From: Pseudoxanthomonas sp. PXM02
Lineage (GTDB): Bacteria > Pseudomonadota > Gammaproteobacteria > Xanthomonadales > Xanthomonadaceae
NCBI RefSeq assembly: GCF_014851805.1
Contig: NZ_JACVAK010000001.1
Coordinates: 1,612,001 to 1,676,000, forward strand
Reading direction: 5' to 3'
Length of the DNA stretch: 64,000 bases
Shown here: piece after piece, positions 56,426 through 64,000 of the stretch
Layout of the letters: each line of letters opens with the position of its first letter
How positions within the stretch are numbered: position 1 is the first letter of the stretch
Position numbers and translations under genes: made by a program
Notes under the pieces: model-generated
What the model was told of the DNA's origin: nothing
Seen by the model: the letters and a program-made list of their open reading frames with translations, nothing else
Databases searched by the model: none

Positions 56426-57160
56426 TCACTTGCCTCCTGCGGCTGTGGCGGTCTTCCAGTCGAGGGCCTGCTCCACCGCGGCATCGTCGCCATGCAGCGA
56501 CACCTTCACGCGCTGCGGCGTGAAGCCGGGCGGCAGCATCACGTTGCCATCCAACTGTTGGAAATAACGGAAGGAATACGCCTGCGCCGGCGCACTGCGC
56601 TGCTGGTGCAACTCGTCCCACTGCACGGCAGCCAACTTGCCAGCGCGCACACCTTCCACGGTGAAGCGCATCTGGCCCTGGCTGATCGCGCCTCGATTCA
56701 TCGTCTGCGTCAGCATGATCTGGTACCGCCACGTACCGCCGGCCTCGGGCGCGAACTCGGCGACATGCACGGTCAGGCCCTTGCGCTGGCTGGTGGACCC
56801 CACCAGGCGCTCATAGAACGCGATGTCGGCACGCAGCGCGGCGATTTCCTCGTCGCGCTCGGCCAGCGCGTCCTGTACTTCGACATTGGCCGCGCGACTG
56901 ATCTGGTCAGAGCGTGCCAGCGTGGACTCGCGCTGGCGAAGGGAATTCAACTCCGACTGCACGGCCCTGGCTTCCCGCTCTGCCTTCGTCCTCGCCGCGT
57001 CCACCTGCGCCAGGCGTGGCGCTGCCGTGTGGCTCGCGGCCCACCAGACTCCGCCCACGCTGATCACCCAGGCCAGGCCCAGCAGCAGCGAGCTACCGCG
57101 GCGGCGCACGGCGGCATCACGCGGCACGATCCGGAAGCGGGAAGGAGCAGACACAGGCAT
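56426..57160 (-). CDS. DUF6776-type membrane coiled-coil protein (copy A)
   Basis: 244-residue paralogue of the protein encoded at 55223. One membrane segment (LLLGLAWVISVGGVWWAAS, about 24-43), periplasmic coiled coil (about 55-110, with ARSDQISRAANVEVQDALAE and ERDEEIAALRADIAFYERLV) and a beta domain (YQIMLTQTMNRGAISQGQMR, YSFRYFQQLDGNVMLPPGF). The motif ALxERDEEIAxLRADxAFYERxVG is nearly identical in both copies, marking the functional core. ATG at 57160. It starts the unit copy A - bactofilin - copy B, divergent from the DUF4126 gene. Confidence 0.8.
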   Translation of the reverse strand: MPVSAPSRFRIVPRDAAVRRRGSSLLLGLAWVISVGGVWWAASHTAAPRLAQVDAARTKAEREARAVQSELNSLRQRESTLARSDQISRAANVEVQDALAERDEEIAALRADIAFYERLVGSTSQRKGLTVHVAEFAPEAGGTWRYQIMLTQTMNRGAISQGQMRFTVEGVRAGKLAAVQWDELHQQRSAPAQAYSFRYFQQLDGNVMLPPGFTPQRVKVSLHGDDAAVEQALDWKTATAAGGK

Positions 57161-57258
57161 GACGGACAAGCGGCAGGCGGCGCTCAGCCGGCAGCCAGAC
57201 GGGACCCCTATACTCGCCGCAGTGGCGCGAGCCCATGAGTCTAACGGGAGTGGCCGGG

Positions 57259-57879
57259 ATGTCCGAAGCGCATCTTTTCGTAATTGGGATCCTGTTGGCA
57301 TGGATGGCCGGGATCCGCGTCTATCTCACCGTATTCGGCGTCGGCCTGGCCGGCGCGCTCGGCTGGCTCGACCTTCCCCCGGCCCTGCAGGCCACCGAAT
57401 CCTGGTGGGTGCTGGGGACGTCCGGTGCGCTGGCGCTGACCGAGTTCTTCGCCGACAAGATCCCGGGCGTGGACTCCGGCTGGGACCTGCTGCAGACGCT
57501 GGCGCGCGTGCCGGCGGGCGCCTTCCTCGCGGCCGCCACGCTTTCGCCGGATGGCCAACTCAGTGGTGGCGTGCTGGCCGCCGGCGCCGGCGTGGCGCTG
57601 ACCAGCCATGTGTTGAAGAGCGGCTCACGCGCCCTGATGAACACGTCACCCGAGCCCGTCAGCAACTGGGCCGCCTCGGTGACCGAGGATGCCGTGGTGG
57701 TCGGCGGCCTGGCGCTGGCCTTTGCGCACCCCTGGATTGCGTTGTTCCTGGTGGTGGGCGTGTCGGTCCTGCTCGCCGTGGCGGTGTGGTGGGTCTGGCG
57801 CAAGGTCTCGCGCGGACTGAAGCGCCTGCTGCAGCCCACGGCACCCGCGCACGCGCCGCCCCCGACCTCCGGCCCGTGA
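57259..57879 (+). CDS. DUF4126 membrane protein
   Basis: 206-residue polytopic protein. Features are LFVIGILLAWMAGIRVYLTV at the start, LTEFFADKIPGVDSGWDLLQ (a conserved acidic loop), RVPAGAFLAAATL, then GVALTSHVLKSGSRALMNTS, PEPVSNWAASVTEDAVVVGG and a final segment with a basic tail. The pattern fits DUF4126, of unknown function. ATG at 57259 (GGGAG at 9 nt) is preferred to the upstream ATG at 57235. Divergent from the bactofilin unit. Confidence 0.85.
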   Translation: MSEAHLFVIGILLAWMAGIRVYLTVFGVGLAGALGWLDLPPALQATESWWVLGTSGALALTEFFADKIPGVDSGWDLLQTLARVPAGAFLAAATLSPDGQLSGGVLAAGAGVALTSHVLKSGSRALMNTSPEPVSNWAASVTEDAVVVGGLALAFAHPWIALFLVVGVSVLLAVAVWWVWRKVSRGLKRLLQPTAPAHAPPPTSGP

Positions 57880-57961
57880 CAGGCGCCAGCGCATCGGGGA
57901 TCATGACCCTGCCTCGGTCGTGAACTTCATCGCATAATGGGGCTCAGCTTGGGGAAGCCTG

Positions 57962-59860
57962 ATGTCCACGCTCGATCCCACATCCCGCCCGCAGGATGAG
58001 CCTTCACGCTCGCGCCTGCGTGCCGAAACACCCCCGGCGCATTACTGGCGCCGCTGGGTGGACGATGCCGCCCCCGAGGACGCGGTGGACGCCCCCGGAG
58101 CCGGAGAGCACGCTGTCATGACCCCGAAATCCCCCACGCCCCCTCCTGCACCTGCTGCTCCGACGCCCGCGGCACCTGTCGCTGCCGCACCAGTGGCGCC
58201 GCCGGAGCCGGTCGATCCGGAATCCCCTTACCGCGTGCTGATCGTCGAGGACGATCGCGGCCAGGCCCTGTTCGCCCAGAGCGTGCTGCACGGCGCCGGC
58301 ATGCAGGCCGAGGTGCAGATGCAGTCGGATGGACTGCTCGACACGATGCGGCGCTTCCGCCCCGACCTGGTCCTGATGGACCTGCATATGCCGGGCAAGG
58401 ACGGCATGTCGCTGACCATGCTGCTGCGGCAGCAACCCGAGTACCTGCACCTGCCGATCGTATTCCTGACCGGTGACCCGGATCCGGAACGGCAGTTCGA
58501 GGTGCTCGAAAGTGGCGCCGACGACTTCCTCAACAAGCCGATCCGGCCGCGTCACCTGATCGCGGCGGTTTCCAACCGTATCCAGCGCTCGCGCCAGCGG
58601 AACCAGGCCCTGCAGGCGCCGCGGGCATCGGTGAACACGGATACCGGCCTGCCCACGCGCACCTTCGTGCTGCAGCAGCTGGCCGACTCACTGCAGCGGC
58701 AGTCGCGCGGTGGCGTGTTTTTCGTCGAGGTCAACAGCGCGCTGAGCCTGCGCGAACGCTACGGCTATGCGGTCTTCGAACATCTGATGAGCCAGGCCGG
58801 CCGGCAGCTGGCTGCCGCCGCGTCGCCCCACCCGGTCGCACGCCTCAACGACAACAGCTTCCTGATGCTCGCCGACAGCGTCGACGAAGCAACGCTGGCC
58901 GCGCTGGCGCAGCAGTTGCGCGACGGCCTGGCGGTCCATGATTTCCAGACCCGCCCCAACGAAATCCTCAAGCTCCGCGGCTCGGTCGGGTATACCGCGC
59001 TGTCGCTCGGCTTCGCCGATGCGGGCAGTGCGCTGGAAGCGATAGAACGCGCCGTGCTGCAGGCGCGCCTGAAGCAGGACAGCCTGGCGGAGTACGTACC
59101 GGCCGAGATCGATGACGATGCGCCACGCATCTCGCTGGAAGACGGTCAGTTTGAACTGGCCTACCAGCCTATCGTGGCCGTCGCCGGCAGCGACCAGGCG
59201 CAGTACCAGGTACTGCTGCGCATGCGCCAGCCCGACGGCTCGCTGCTGCCTGCATCGCAGGTCATCCCTGCGGCCGAACTGGCGGGCGGCATCGCCCAGA
59301 TCGACCATTGGGTACTCGAACACGCCTTGTACGTGCTGGCGGAACGGCAGGCGGCGGGACCGTCGCTGCGCCTGTTCGTCTCGCAGTCGCCGCGCTCGCT
59401 GGCGCGTGAGTCGCACGCACAGTGGCTGCTCGATGCGTTGCGGGCACGCGGCATCGAAGGTACGTCGCTGGTCATCGACCTGCGGCTGGCTGATGCGCTG
59501 ATCCACACCGTCACGCTGCGGCAGTTCTGCCAGCAGCTGATGCCGGCCGGCGTGCAGTTCTGCCTGAGCCAGTTCGAACCGGGCACCGAAGCCGACGCGC
59601 TGCTGACGCAGCTGCCGCTGGGCTTCGTACGGGTGTCCAGCAAGTACGCCAGCGCCCACGCCGATCCGGTACTGCGAGACCAGTTGCGCGGCATCATCGA
59701 CAACGCCCACCGCCAAGGCTTGCAGGTGATCGGCCAGCAGATCGAAGACCCGCAGGCTGCGGCCGCCATGTGGATGGGCGGCGTCGACTTCATCCAGGGC
59801 AACCTGGTACAGGCAGTCGGCAGCGAACTCGGTTTCGACTTCCACAACGCGGTGCTGTAA
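57962..59860 (+). CDS. Response regulator with degenerate GGDEF and EAL domains
   Basis: 632 residues: Pro/Ala-rich N-terminus (1-85), receiver domain about 88-215 (VLIVEDDRGQ, phospho-Asp in MDLHMPG near 140, FLNKPIRP), a GGDEF-like domain about 220-385 and an EAL-like domain about 390-632. The receiver looks active, but the GGDEF motif reads NDNSF (ARLNDNSFLML) and EAL reads QVL (YQVLLRM). The DDFG loop is SQFEPG, the KxD is lost and AEGVE became GQQIED. It should neither make nor cut c-di-GMP, but could bind it or act through protein contacts, like FimX-type proteins. The hybrid kinase gene follows after 2 nt, its probable partner. Confidence 0.92.
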   Translation: MSTLDPTSRPQDEPSRSRLRAETPPAHYWRRWVDDAAPEDAVDAPGAGEHAVMTPKSPTPPPAPAAPTPAAPVAAAPVAPPEPVDPESPYRVLIVEDDRGQALFAQSVLHGAGMQAEVQMQSDGLLDTMRRFRPDLVLMDLHMPGKDGMSLTMLLRQQPEYLHLPIVFLTGDPDPERQFEVLESGADDFLNKPIRPRHLIAAVSNRIQRSRQRNQALQAPRASVNTDTGLPTRTFVLQQLADSLQRQSRGGVFFVEVNSALSLRERYGYAVFEHLMSQAGRQLAAAASPHPVARLNDNSFLMLADSVDEATLAALAQQLRDGLAVHDFQTRPNEILKLRGSVGYTALSLGFADAGSALEAIERAVLQARLKQDSLAEYVPAEIDDDAPRISLEDGQFELAYQPIVAVAGSDQAQYQVLLRMRQPDGSLLPASQVIPAAELAGGIAQIDHWVLEHALYVLAERQAAGPSLRLFVSQSPRSLARESHAQWLLDALRARGIEGTSLVIDLRLADALIHTVTLRQFCQQLMPAGVQFCLSQFEPGTEADALLTQLPLGFVRVSSKYASAHADPVLRDQLRGIIDNAHRQGLQVIGQQIEDPQAAAAMWMGGVDFIQGNLVQAVGSELGFDFHNAVL

Positions 59861-59862
59861 CG

Positions 59863-62367
59863 ATGCCCACGGCCGGTCGCACGCCGGTGATGCCCTGGGT
59901 GACGGTGGCGTGTGCCGCCGCGTCGGTGGCGTCACTAGGTCTGCACTGGACACAGGCCATCCCGGGCCCCTGGATACCGGTCGCCGCAGGCAGCGGCGGG
60001 GCAGCCCTGGTATCCGCCCTTGTTTCCGCCTGGCATTCGCGCTCGGAAGCACGTCGACACACTGGCGTGCAGGCACGCGCCGCGATGGCCGAGTCCGAAC
60101 GCGACGGCCTGCAGCGCGACCTGCAACGCCATGACCGCCTCGAACAGGAATTGATGCGTGCCAAGCAGGCCGCAGAGTCCGCGGCCATGGCCAAGGGCGA
60201 GTTCCTGGCCACGATGAGCCATGAAATCCGCACGCCGCTCAACGGCATCGTACCGATGCTGGAGATGCTGTCGCGCGCGCCGCTGGCGCCCGACCAGCGC
60301 GAAATGCTGACCACGGCGACGGCGTCCTCGCACCAGCTGCTGCGCATCGTCGACGACATCCTCGACTACTCCAAGCTCGAGGCCAACAAGCTGGATCTGG
60401 AAATCACCGGCTTCAACCTGCGCGAACTGCTCGATGGCGTGCTCCAGCTGATGTATCGCCCGGCGGAGAACAAGGGCCTGCGCCTGAGCCTGCAGCTCGA
60501 TCCGGCAGTACGCCTCCCCGTGCGAGGCGACCCGGTCCGACTGCGGCAGGTGCTCACCAATCTGGTCGGCAATGCGATCAAGTTCACCGAACGCGGCTCG
60601 ATCACGCTGGTGGTACGCCGACTGGGCGAAACCGCTGCCCAACATCTGCTGCGGTTCGAAGTACGCGATACCGGCATCGGCATCGAAGAGGATGCGCGTC
60701 ACCGCCTCTTCCACTCCTTCAGCCAGGCGGATGCGTCCACCACGCGCCTGTACGGCGGCACCGGTCTGGGACTGGCGATCTGCCGGCGCATCGTCGACCT
60801 GATGGGCGGCCGCATCGACGTGGTATCGGAAGTCGGGCGTGGCTCCACGTTCTGGTTCGAGGTGCCGCTGATGAAGGTCATCGGCGACCTGCGCCAGCGC
60901 GACAACGGTGCCCTGGACCATGGCCGCGTGCTGGTCGTGTCGCCCGATGCGCGCCTGCGGCAGCGGTTGACGTTGCTGGCCACCAACTGGGGCATGCAAC
61001 CGGTCGCCGTCGAAACCACGCAGGAAGCCCTGGACAGGTTGCGCCTCGTGGGCGAACAGGGGCAGCAGGATTACCTGGCCGTGCTGGCCGACATCAGCGG
61101 CATCCGCAGCACCGCACTCGCTCTGCATCGTGCGATCACGCGCCGCCCTTTGCCCGATACGCTGCGCCTGCTGTGGCTTTACGGTGATGACACGGTACCC
61201 GCCGAACTGCATCCGCGCAGCACCCTGCTGTCGCGGCAGTCACCGGACGCGGACCTGCGCGCCGCATTGACGGGCGCGGCGCCGGAACAGGATCCCGCTG
61301 CCATTACGGCGACGATGGAAGAGATCTTCCCGGAACCTGTGATCGTCTCCGCCCCTACCATTGAAGAGGCTTCGCCCACCGCGGCGGCCGACATTGCGGA
61401 TGTCACCATCACACCCGCTGCCGTGCTACCCGAAGAAGCCTTGGCCACCGAACCAGAGCCCGCGGTGGTCAGCGCCATGCGCACCGAGCCACGCCTGCTG
61501 CTGGTGGAAGACAACCCGGTCAACCTGCTGGTCGCCCAGAAGCTGCTGTCCGCGCTCGGCTTCAACTGCGAGACCGCCGCCAATGGCGACATCGCGCTCA
61601 AGCGCATGCAGCTTGAGCATTTCGACCTGATTCTGATGGACTGCCAGATGCCGGTGCTGGACGGCTACGCGGCTACACGGCGCTGGCGCGAGCTGGAAGC
61701 GCAGCGCGCCGACGGCGGGCGCCTCCCCATCGTGGCGATGACCGCCAACGCCATGGCCGGCGATCGCCAGCGCTGCCTTGATGCCGGCATGGACGATTAC
61801 CTCGCCAAGCCGGTGTCACGCGAACAGCTGGAGAGCTGCCTGCATCGCTGGCTGCCGGATCGCATGAACTTCGTGTTGCGCAATGCCGCGCTCGTTACTC
61901 CCGCCGAACCAGCGCCACCGACGCCCGCCGTGGCGACGGCCCGTGCGCCTGCACCGAGTTTCCCGGTGCTGGATCAGACCATGCTGGAGGAGCTGCGCGA
62001 AATCGCCGGCGACGAAACCACGCGCATCATCACCATCTTCCTGGAAGATGCGCCGCGCCTGATCGGTGTGCTGGAGAAGGCCGCCGCCGTGCCGGATCTG
62101 GACGCCATGCGCGATGCCGCACACACACTCAAATCGTCCAGCGCGAACGTCGGGGCCATGGCTTTGTCGGCCGCCGCCAAACGGGTGGAACTGGGGGCCC
62201 GCGCCCGCAAGCTGGAGCGCCCGGCCGTGGCCGTGGCGCTGGTGATCGCCGAGTACGCGCGCGCGCGCATGGCGCTGCAGGGTTACGCAGCGCAACAGTT
62301 GGGTCGGCCGCTGCTTCCGCCACAGCCGACCACGACCACTCAGTCTTCGAGTTTGGTCAGCAGGTAG
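59863..62367 (+). CDS. Hybrid sensor histidine kinase (HisKA-HATPase-pseudoREC-REC-HPt)
   Basis: 834 residues. Two N-terminal membrane segments (about 9-25 and 32-55) with almost no periplasmic loop, then a coiled coil, HisKA with [13 protein letters not shown] (His near 120) and HATPase with [15 protein letters not shown] and GGTGLGL. A receiver-like domain (about 350-455) lacks a clear phospho-Asp. A real receiver follows ([27 protein letters not shown] near 592, LAKPVSREQ), then an HPt domain ([12 protein letters not shown], His near 752). The layout is RpfC-like without its sensing region. With the adjacent dead GGDEF-EAL regulator it forms a phosphorelay; the stimulus is unknown. Its end overlaps bfr on the other strand by 28 nt. 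Confidence 0.93.
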   Translation: MPTAGRTPVMPWVTVACAAASVASLGLHWTQAIPGPWIPVAAGSGGAALVSALVSAWHSRSEARRHTGVQARAAMAESERDGLQRDLQRHDRLEQELMRAKQAAESAAMAKGEFLATMSHEIRTPLNGIVPMLEMLSRAPLAPDQREMLTTATASSHQLLRIVDDILDYSKLEANKLDLEITGFNLRELLDGVLQLMYRPAENKGLRLSLQLDPAVRLPVRGDPVRLRQVLTNLVGNAIKFTERGSITLVVRRLGETAAQHLLRFEVRDTGIGIEEDARHRLFHSFSQADASTTRLYGGTGLGLAICRRIVDLMGGRIDVVSEVGRGSTFWFEVPLMKVIGDLRQRDNGALDHGRVLVVSPDARLRQRLTLLATNWGMQPVAVETTQEALDRLRLVGEQGQQDYLAVLADISGIRSTALALHRAITRRPLPDTLRLLWLYGDDTVPAELHPRSTLLSRQSPDADLRAALTGAAPEQDPAAITATMEEIFPEPVIVSAPTIEEASPTAAADIADVTITPAAVLPEEALATEPEPAVVSAMRTEPRLLLVEDNPVNLLVAQKLLSALGFNCETAANGDIALKRMQLEHFDLILMDCQMPVLDGYAATRRWRELEAQRADGGRLPIVAMTANAMAGDRQRCLDAGMDDYLAKPVSREQLESCLHRWLPDRMNFVLRNAALVTPAEPAPPTPAVATARAPAPSFPVLDQTMLEELREIAGDETTRIITIFLEDAPRLIGVLEKAAAVPDLDAMRDAAHTLKSSSANVGAMALSAAAKRVELGARARKLERPAVAVALVIAEYARARMALQGYAAQQLGRPLLPPQPTTTTQSSSLVSR

Positions 62368-62810
62368 TTCGGTTCGCCGATACGGTCGATCACCGACAGC
62401 TGCGTCTCCAGCCAGTCGATGTGTTCTTCCTCGGAATCCAGGATGTTGGCAAACAACTGGCGGCTGACGTAGTCGGCAACCGACTCGCAGTACGCGATCG
62501 CATCACGCAGCACGGGCAGCGCTTCCTGCTCCAGAACGAGGTCGCACTCGAGGATCTCGCGCGGCGTCTCACCGATGCGCAGCTTGCCCAGTGCCTGGAA
62601 GTTCGGCAGACCATCCAGGAACAGGATGCGCTCCGACAACTTGTCGGCATGCTTCATCTCGTCGATGGATTCTTTGTACTCGTGCTCGGCGAGCTCCTTG
62701 AAGCCCCAGTTCTTCAGCATCTTGGCGTGCAGGAAGTACTGGTTGATCGCGGTCAGCTCGTTGTAGAGCGCCTTGTTGAGGTATTCGATGACCTTGGCGT
62801 CGCCTTTCAT
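62340..62810 (-). CDS. bfr: Bacterioferritin
   Basis: Iron-storage 24-mer with ferroxidase centre and intersubunit heme; 156 residues. Conserved: [20 protein letters not shown] (Glu ligand), [19 protein letters not shown] (EXXH ligand set), [20 protein letters not shown] and [16 protein letters not shown]. The heme Met region (SIDEMKHAD) is retained. ATG at 62810 is chosen since GGAG lies 7 nt before it; the ATG at 62816 is too close to that site. Bfd, its reductant, is encoded 117 bp upstream. Confidence 0.97.
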   Translation of the reverse strand: MKGDAKVIEYLNKALYNELTAINQYFLHAKMLKNWGFKELAEHEYKESIDEMKHADKLSERILFLDGLPNFQALGKLRIGETPREILECDLVLEQEALPVLRDAIAYCESVADYVSRQLFANILDSEEEHIDWLETQLSVIDRIGEPNYLLTKLED

Positions 62811-62927
62811 GGCCATGCTCCGTGGGCGGAAGGACGGCAAAGGTTAGCCCGTGCGCGCGACAGGTGTCGGAACGCGAATCGTGATCATTTTGCGGGGGAA
62901 GCTGCCGCCGACGGACGGCGACTGACG

Positions 62928-63152
62928 TCAGGCGGCGTGCGACAGCGTCAGGATCGGGAACAGCGATTCTCGCGCCGCAGGCTGGGCCGCCTGCAGTACA
63001 TCCATCGCCATGTCGAGGCAGCTGCCGCAGTTGGCACCGGCGCCGGTCCGCATGGTCAGCTCGGCCACTGTCGAGCAGCCCGCGGCGGCTGCCTCGCGGA
63101 TCTGATGGTCGGTGATGCCGTTGCAGATGCAGACGTACACGGTGGCTGACAT
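62928..63152 (-). CDS. bfd: Bacterioferritin-associated ferredoxin
   Basis: [2Fe-2S] protein of 74 residues that reduces Bfr and releases its iron. Cys ligands are in VYVCICNGITDHQIREAA (CxC near 8 and 10) and GANCGSCLDMAMDVL (CxxC near 42 and 45), the Bfd pattern. A strong Fur box lies 39-57 bp upstream, so low iron should induce it, releasing stored iron from the neighbouring Bfr. Confidence 0.97.
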   Translation of the reverse strand: MSATVYVCICNGITDHQIREAAAAGCSTVAELTMRTGAGANCGSCLDMAMDVLQAAQPAARESLFPILTLSHAA

Positions 63153-63190
63153 GGTGCGGCGGGCGCGGAATGGCCCAGCACCATTTCACC

Positions 63191-63209
63191 CATAATGAGA
63201 ATCATTGTC
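63191..63209 (-). promoter_or_regulatory. Fur box upstream of bfd
   Basis: CATAATGAGAATCATTGTC matches the 19-bp Fur consensus (GATAATGATAATCATTATC) at 16 positions. It lies 39-57 bp before the bfd start and overlaps the last 2 bases of rppH, so Fur-Fe2+ should repress bfd. Confidence 0.88.
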
Positions 63210-63804
63210 AATTCTTGGCGGGCTCGCCAGTACCACCCCGTTTACGCGCGGGCCGGTCTCGACTGCGCCGGCGGGTCGCTTCAGGCGCATGCGGGTCAGG
63301 CAATTGCGGGGGAATGGCCTGCGGCCCCGCCACTGTCCGCGCAAATGCCGCCAAATGTCCCAACGCGCTGGCGTAAACCCGGCGCTTGAAGATGACCACG
63401 TGCTCCAGCGGATACCAGAAATCCACCCAGCGCCAGTGATCGAATTCGGGACTCTCGGTCAGATCCAGGCGCAGATGGGCCTCGTCCCCGACCAGACGAA
63501 GCAGGAACCAGACCTGCTTCTGGCCGATACAGACCTGCCGTTCGTTACGCCGAATCGCGCGCGGCGGAAGACGGTAGCGCAGCCAGCCGGGCGTGACGCC
63601 CAGAACTTCCACATGTTCGGGCAACAGGCCGGTTTCTTCGCGCAACTCGCGATACATGGCCTCGACCGGGGTCTCGTCCGTGTTCATGCCGCCTTGCGGG
63701 AACTGCCAGCCATCCCGGCGCACCCGTCGCGCCCAGAACACCCGGCCATCCGGCCGCATCAACACGATGCCGACATTGGGTCGGTAGCCGTCCGGATCGA
63801 TCAC
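63208..63804 (-). CDS. rppH: RNA pyrophosphohydrolase
   Basis: Nudix enzyme removing pyrophosphate from 5' ends of mRNA to start decay; 198 residues. [40 protein letters not shown] with Nudix box continuing to [35 protein letters not shown] and [18 protein letters not shown] are all typical. The C-terminal 40 residues are basic and disordered. The start is GTG at 63804, with AGGAG 8 nt before it; the open frame upstream contains no conserved residues. Confidence 0.96.
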   Translation of the reverse strand: MIDPDGYRPNVGIVLMRPDGRVFWARRVRRDGWQFPQGGMNTDETPVEAMYRELREETGLLPEHVEVLGVTPGWLRYRLPPRAIRRNERQVCIGQKQVWFLLRLVGDEAHLRLDLTESPEFDHWRWVDFWYPLEHVVIFKRRVYASALGHLAAFARTVAGPQAIPPQLPDPHAPEATRRRSRDRPARKRGGTGEPAKN

Positions 63805-63921
63805 GATGCGGACTCCTGAAAATCTACTGTGTCCGACTCTGCCACGCCCCGCCGCAGGCGACAAGCGCGCCTCCCGAGCTTGACAGGCAAGGGGTCGAAA
63901 TGAAGAATACGCGGTTCCCGC

Positions 63922-63998
63922 GGCTATGTAGCTCAGCCGGTTAGAGCACAGCACTCATAATGCTGGGGTCGGTGGTTCGAGTCCACCCATAGCCACCA
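63922..63998 (+). tRNA. tRNA-Met (CAT), elongator
   Basis: 77 nt including encoded CCA. Acceptor stem GGCTATG pairs with CATAGCC at 63988-63994. The D arm (GCTCAGCCGGTTAGAGC), anticodon arm with CAT at 63956-63958 (loop CTCATAA) and T arm (GGTTCGAGTCC) are intact. The first acceptor pair is G-C and the whole closely follows E. coli elongator tRNA-Met, unlike initiator tRNA (mismatched first pair) or tRNA-Ile2. Confidence 0.96.
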
Positions 63999-64000
63999 TC

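Overview
The window is about 64 kb of GC-rich chromosome from a gammaproteobacterium. Gene order and protein content point to the Xanthomonadaceae (Lysobacteraceae), most like Pseudoxanthomonas, Xanthomonas or Stenotrophomonas. Clues are the prmA / zinc-ribbon gene / fis / purH / purD string, aroQ-accB-accC, a CIRCE-controlled groESL, the ECF sigma/kinase pair, the erpA / DUF6776 / bactofilin / DUF6776 string and many c-di-GMP-type proteins. The genus is an inference. No transposase, phage gene, CRISPR array or rRNA operon was seen. One tRNA (elongator Met) lies at the right edge.

Layout. (a) 1-9.4 kb, minus strand: the N-terminal part of a tail-specific protease (prc), lipA, a three-gene set (DUF2141 protein, Tat-exported carotenoid oxygenase, large AsmA-like protein) and a membrane GGDEF-EAL protein. 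(b) 9.5-15.3 kb: a DAHP synthase gene preceded by what looks like a classical attenuator (leader peptide with a Tyr-Trp-Phe-Trp-Tyr run, then a terminator touching the ribosome site); divergently, an ECF sigma factor, a transmembrane Ser/Thr kinase with TPRs and an alpha/beta hydrolase. (c) 15.3-21.9 kb: groEL-groES with CIRCE, cutA, a long dsbD with a duplicated periplasmic domain, a TlpA-like thioredoxin, a KGG stress protein and an orphan small protein.

(d) 21.9-38.9 kb, all minus strand: a Wzx/Wzy-type exopolysaccharide cluster. It has a LMW tyrosine phosphatase, an initiating GlcNAc-1-P-type transferase fused to a degenerate UDP-GlcNAc 2-epimerase-like domain, a Wzc-type tyrosine autokinase, an asparagine-synthase-like protein without its amidotransferase domain, two paralogous Tat-exported beta-helix proteins, a GT4 transferase, flippase, pyruvyl transferase, GT2 transferase, EpsG-like polymerase, a YdcF protein and a Wza-type outer-membrane exporter. 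This is the most distinctive accessory region.

(e) 39.1-50 kb: housekeeping genes aroQ, accB, accC, prmA, a DUF3426 protein, fis, purH, a lipoprotein, purD and an old yellow enzyme. (f) 50-57.9 kb: an LplT-like transporter fused to an acyltransferase, CD225 and DUF2752 proteins, ampE, nudC, erpA, a bactofilin between two DUF6776 paralogues, and a DUF4126 protein. (g) 58-64 kb: a response regulator with dead GGDEF and EAL domains, translationally close to a hybrid histidine kinase; bfr, Fur-box-preceded bfd, rppH and tRNA-Met.

Most genes are conserved chromosomal core. The points most worth following up are the aromatic leader peptide before the DAHP synthase gene, the transferase/pseudo-epimerase fusion and the unusual enzyme set of the polysaccharide cluster, the Thr-Thr substitution in the ECF factor next to its kinase, and an unexplained repeat-rich promoter region at 21.3-21.4 kb.
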